Part shown: one piece after another, positions 13,285 to 14,243 of the stretch | Position numbering within the stretch: the first letter of the stretch is position 1 | How the letters are laid out: each line of letters starts with the position of its first letter | From: Sedimentibacter sp. | GTDB lineage: Bacteria; Bacillota; Clostridia; Tissierellales; Sedimentibacteraceae | Length of the DNA: 14,243 nt | Direction: 5' to 3' | Assembly: GCA_029256005.1 (NCBI GenBank) | Contig: JAQSYS010000018.1 | Span: 1-14,243, forward strand | Program-made: the position numbers and the translations under genes | Notes under the pieces: generated by a model | The model's input: the letters and a program-made list of their open reading frames with translations, nothing else | Databases searched by the model: none | Told to the model about the DNA's origin: nothing

Positions 13285-14243
13285 CTACCATTCTTCTATC
13301 AATGCCCCTGATATAGCATTAAATATATAACTTTTATCTTTTGCTTCTATAACCCACACAACTCTTAAAACCTGTTCTCTGGTAATTCGAGACAAGTCGA
13401 AATATCCAAGATAAATATTTGAAATTTCTTCAAGCATATTTTGTTTTAAAGGTTTTAACTCAGGAATTTCACCCGGTCCAGGCAAATCTGAATCATCAGA
13501 TAAGTTTCTCTCTATAACTTCAATTGCAGGAAGTATTTGAATTTCATTCATTTTCCCGCTTTGTGACTCATCTATTTCTCTTATAAACCTCTTATATGAG
13601 ATAACATTATCTCCAAACACATCTATCTGCAGAGCTAAATTTTCTCTAACCTTACTGAATAATATTGGTCTTTCTTTAATTTTATATGAGAATGAGTACC
13701 TGTATCCAAAATTCCCTTCATATTCAATACTTTCTATATTACTTAAATATCCATCCTCCGGAAATCCAAGAAATTCTTCAGTAAAGTTTACTGCTGACAC
13801 GAGGCTTTCGTATACATCAGATGAATTTCCCAGTTCAGCAGATGTGTCATAAAAATCAAGAAGCCCTTCGGAGTTTATTTTAAGAATTTTTTCAGTCCTG
13901 TACATATATACAAGATTTCCGTTTACTTCAACTGATTTTCTGACATAATCATAATTGCTTTTAAAGTAATTCTTAGCTATTTTGTTTATTTGTTCTGTAT
14001 CAAACACATCAAGCTCAGATTGAACAAAAACCGGGTTGAGTGCTGTCTTTTCCTGAGGAATTGGAACTTGTATAATCTTATCTCTTATTTTTTGATTGAA
14101 GGCATACTGAATGTCACCAGCAAAATCATGCTGCTTAACAAGATTTGTTATTTCCTGAGTGTCGATACTGCTTCCTTCAATTTTTACAGTGTTCTCTCCA
14201 TTGTAAACATATATTGTGTTTATATTTTCTAAATCGATTATTA
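13285..14243 (-). CDS. yycH: YycH-like regulator of the WalK sensor kinase (N-terminus beyond window)
   Basis: The minus-strand frame is open from the stop at 13285 through the window end, giving about 319 residues. The in-frame GTG at 14007 is not a real start, because coding-like sequence continues upstream of it (…ENTVKIEGSSIDTQEI…). The N-terminal membrane anchor is therefore outside the window. Assignment as YycH rests on its place immediately before yycI, on overall size, and on the C-terminal part with alternating beta segments ending RVVWVIEAKDKSYIFNAISG. Extracytoplasmic YycH acts with YycI on WalK. The walR-walK genes would be expected further right, outside the window. Confidence 0.75.
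   Translation of the reverse strand, partial: IIDLENINTIYVYNGENTVKIEGSSIDTQEITNLVKQHDFAGDIQYAFNQKIRDKIIQVPIPQEKTALNPVFVQSELDVFDTEQINKIAKNYFKSNYDYVRKSVEVNGNLVYMYRTEKILKINSEGLLDFYDTSAELGNSSDVYESLVSAVNFTEEFLGFPEDGYLSNIESIEYEGNFGYRYSFSYKIKERPILFSKVRENLALQIDVFGDNVISYKRFIREIDESQSGKMNEIQILPAIEVIERNLSDDSDLPGPGEIPELKPLKQNMLEEISNIYLGYFDLSRITREQVLRVVWVIEAKDKSYIFNAISGALIEEW

Noticed and set aside
1..14243. Mobile elements, CRISPR arrays, tRNA or rRNA genes
   Set aside because: None was seen on either strand. No transposase-like frame, regularly spaced repeats or cloverleaf sequence was recognised.

Overview
The window is low-GC DNA with Gram-positive expression signals: AGGAGG-type ribosome binding sites, TTGAAA-N17-TATAAT promoters and short U-tailed terminators. 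Together with spmA/spmB, yycH/yycI, a meso-DAP pathway (lysA, dapF) and a sigma-54 activator, this points to an anaerobic spore-forming Firmicute of the Clostridia/Tissierellia type. The genus is not determined; a Sedimentibacter-like organism is only a guess.

Layout. Positions 1-1496 (+) hold the 3' end of a radical SAM enzyme gene, with an EamA-type amino-acid-metabolite exporter 2 nt behind it. A bidirectional terminator (about 1497-1527) separates them from the leftward genes that fill the rest of the window. The leftward units are: lysA-dapF (3686 to 1533) with a strong sigma-A promoter; spmA-spmB-ldcA-like S66 peptidase (6020 to 3909); a sigma-54-dependent activator (8230 to 6377) with its own sigma-A promoter; glycerate kinase and a cytosolic transglutaminase-like protein (10905 to 8355); murA (12242 to 10977); and yycH (partial)-yycI (window end to 12423).

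The most interesting part is 3909-8230. The 356-nt gap between the activator gene and spmA contains a GG-N10-GC element that fits a -24/-12 sigma-54 promoter for spmA-spmB-S66. It also contains a perfect 18-bp palindrome with a diverged second copy exactly 20 bp away, in the position expected of an upstream activator site. The adjacent activator keeps its GAFTGA loop, so a complete regulatory circuit is visible. In Bacillus, spmAB lies in an operon with the D,D-carboxypeptidase gene dacB under sporulation control. Here spmAB is joined to a putative L,D-carboxypeptidase and apparently placed under sigma-54, which suggests a metabolic or transport role instead of, or besides, spore maturation.

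A cell-envelope theme runs through the window: DAP epimerase and decarboxylase, an S66 peptidase, MurA, and the WalK accessory proteins YycH and YycI. No rRNA, tRNA, CRISPR array, insertion sequence or phage gene was seen.
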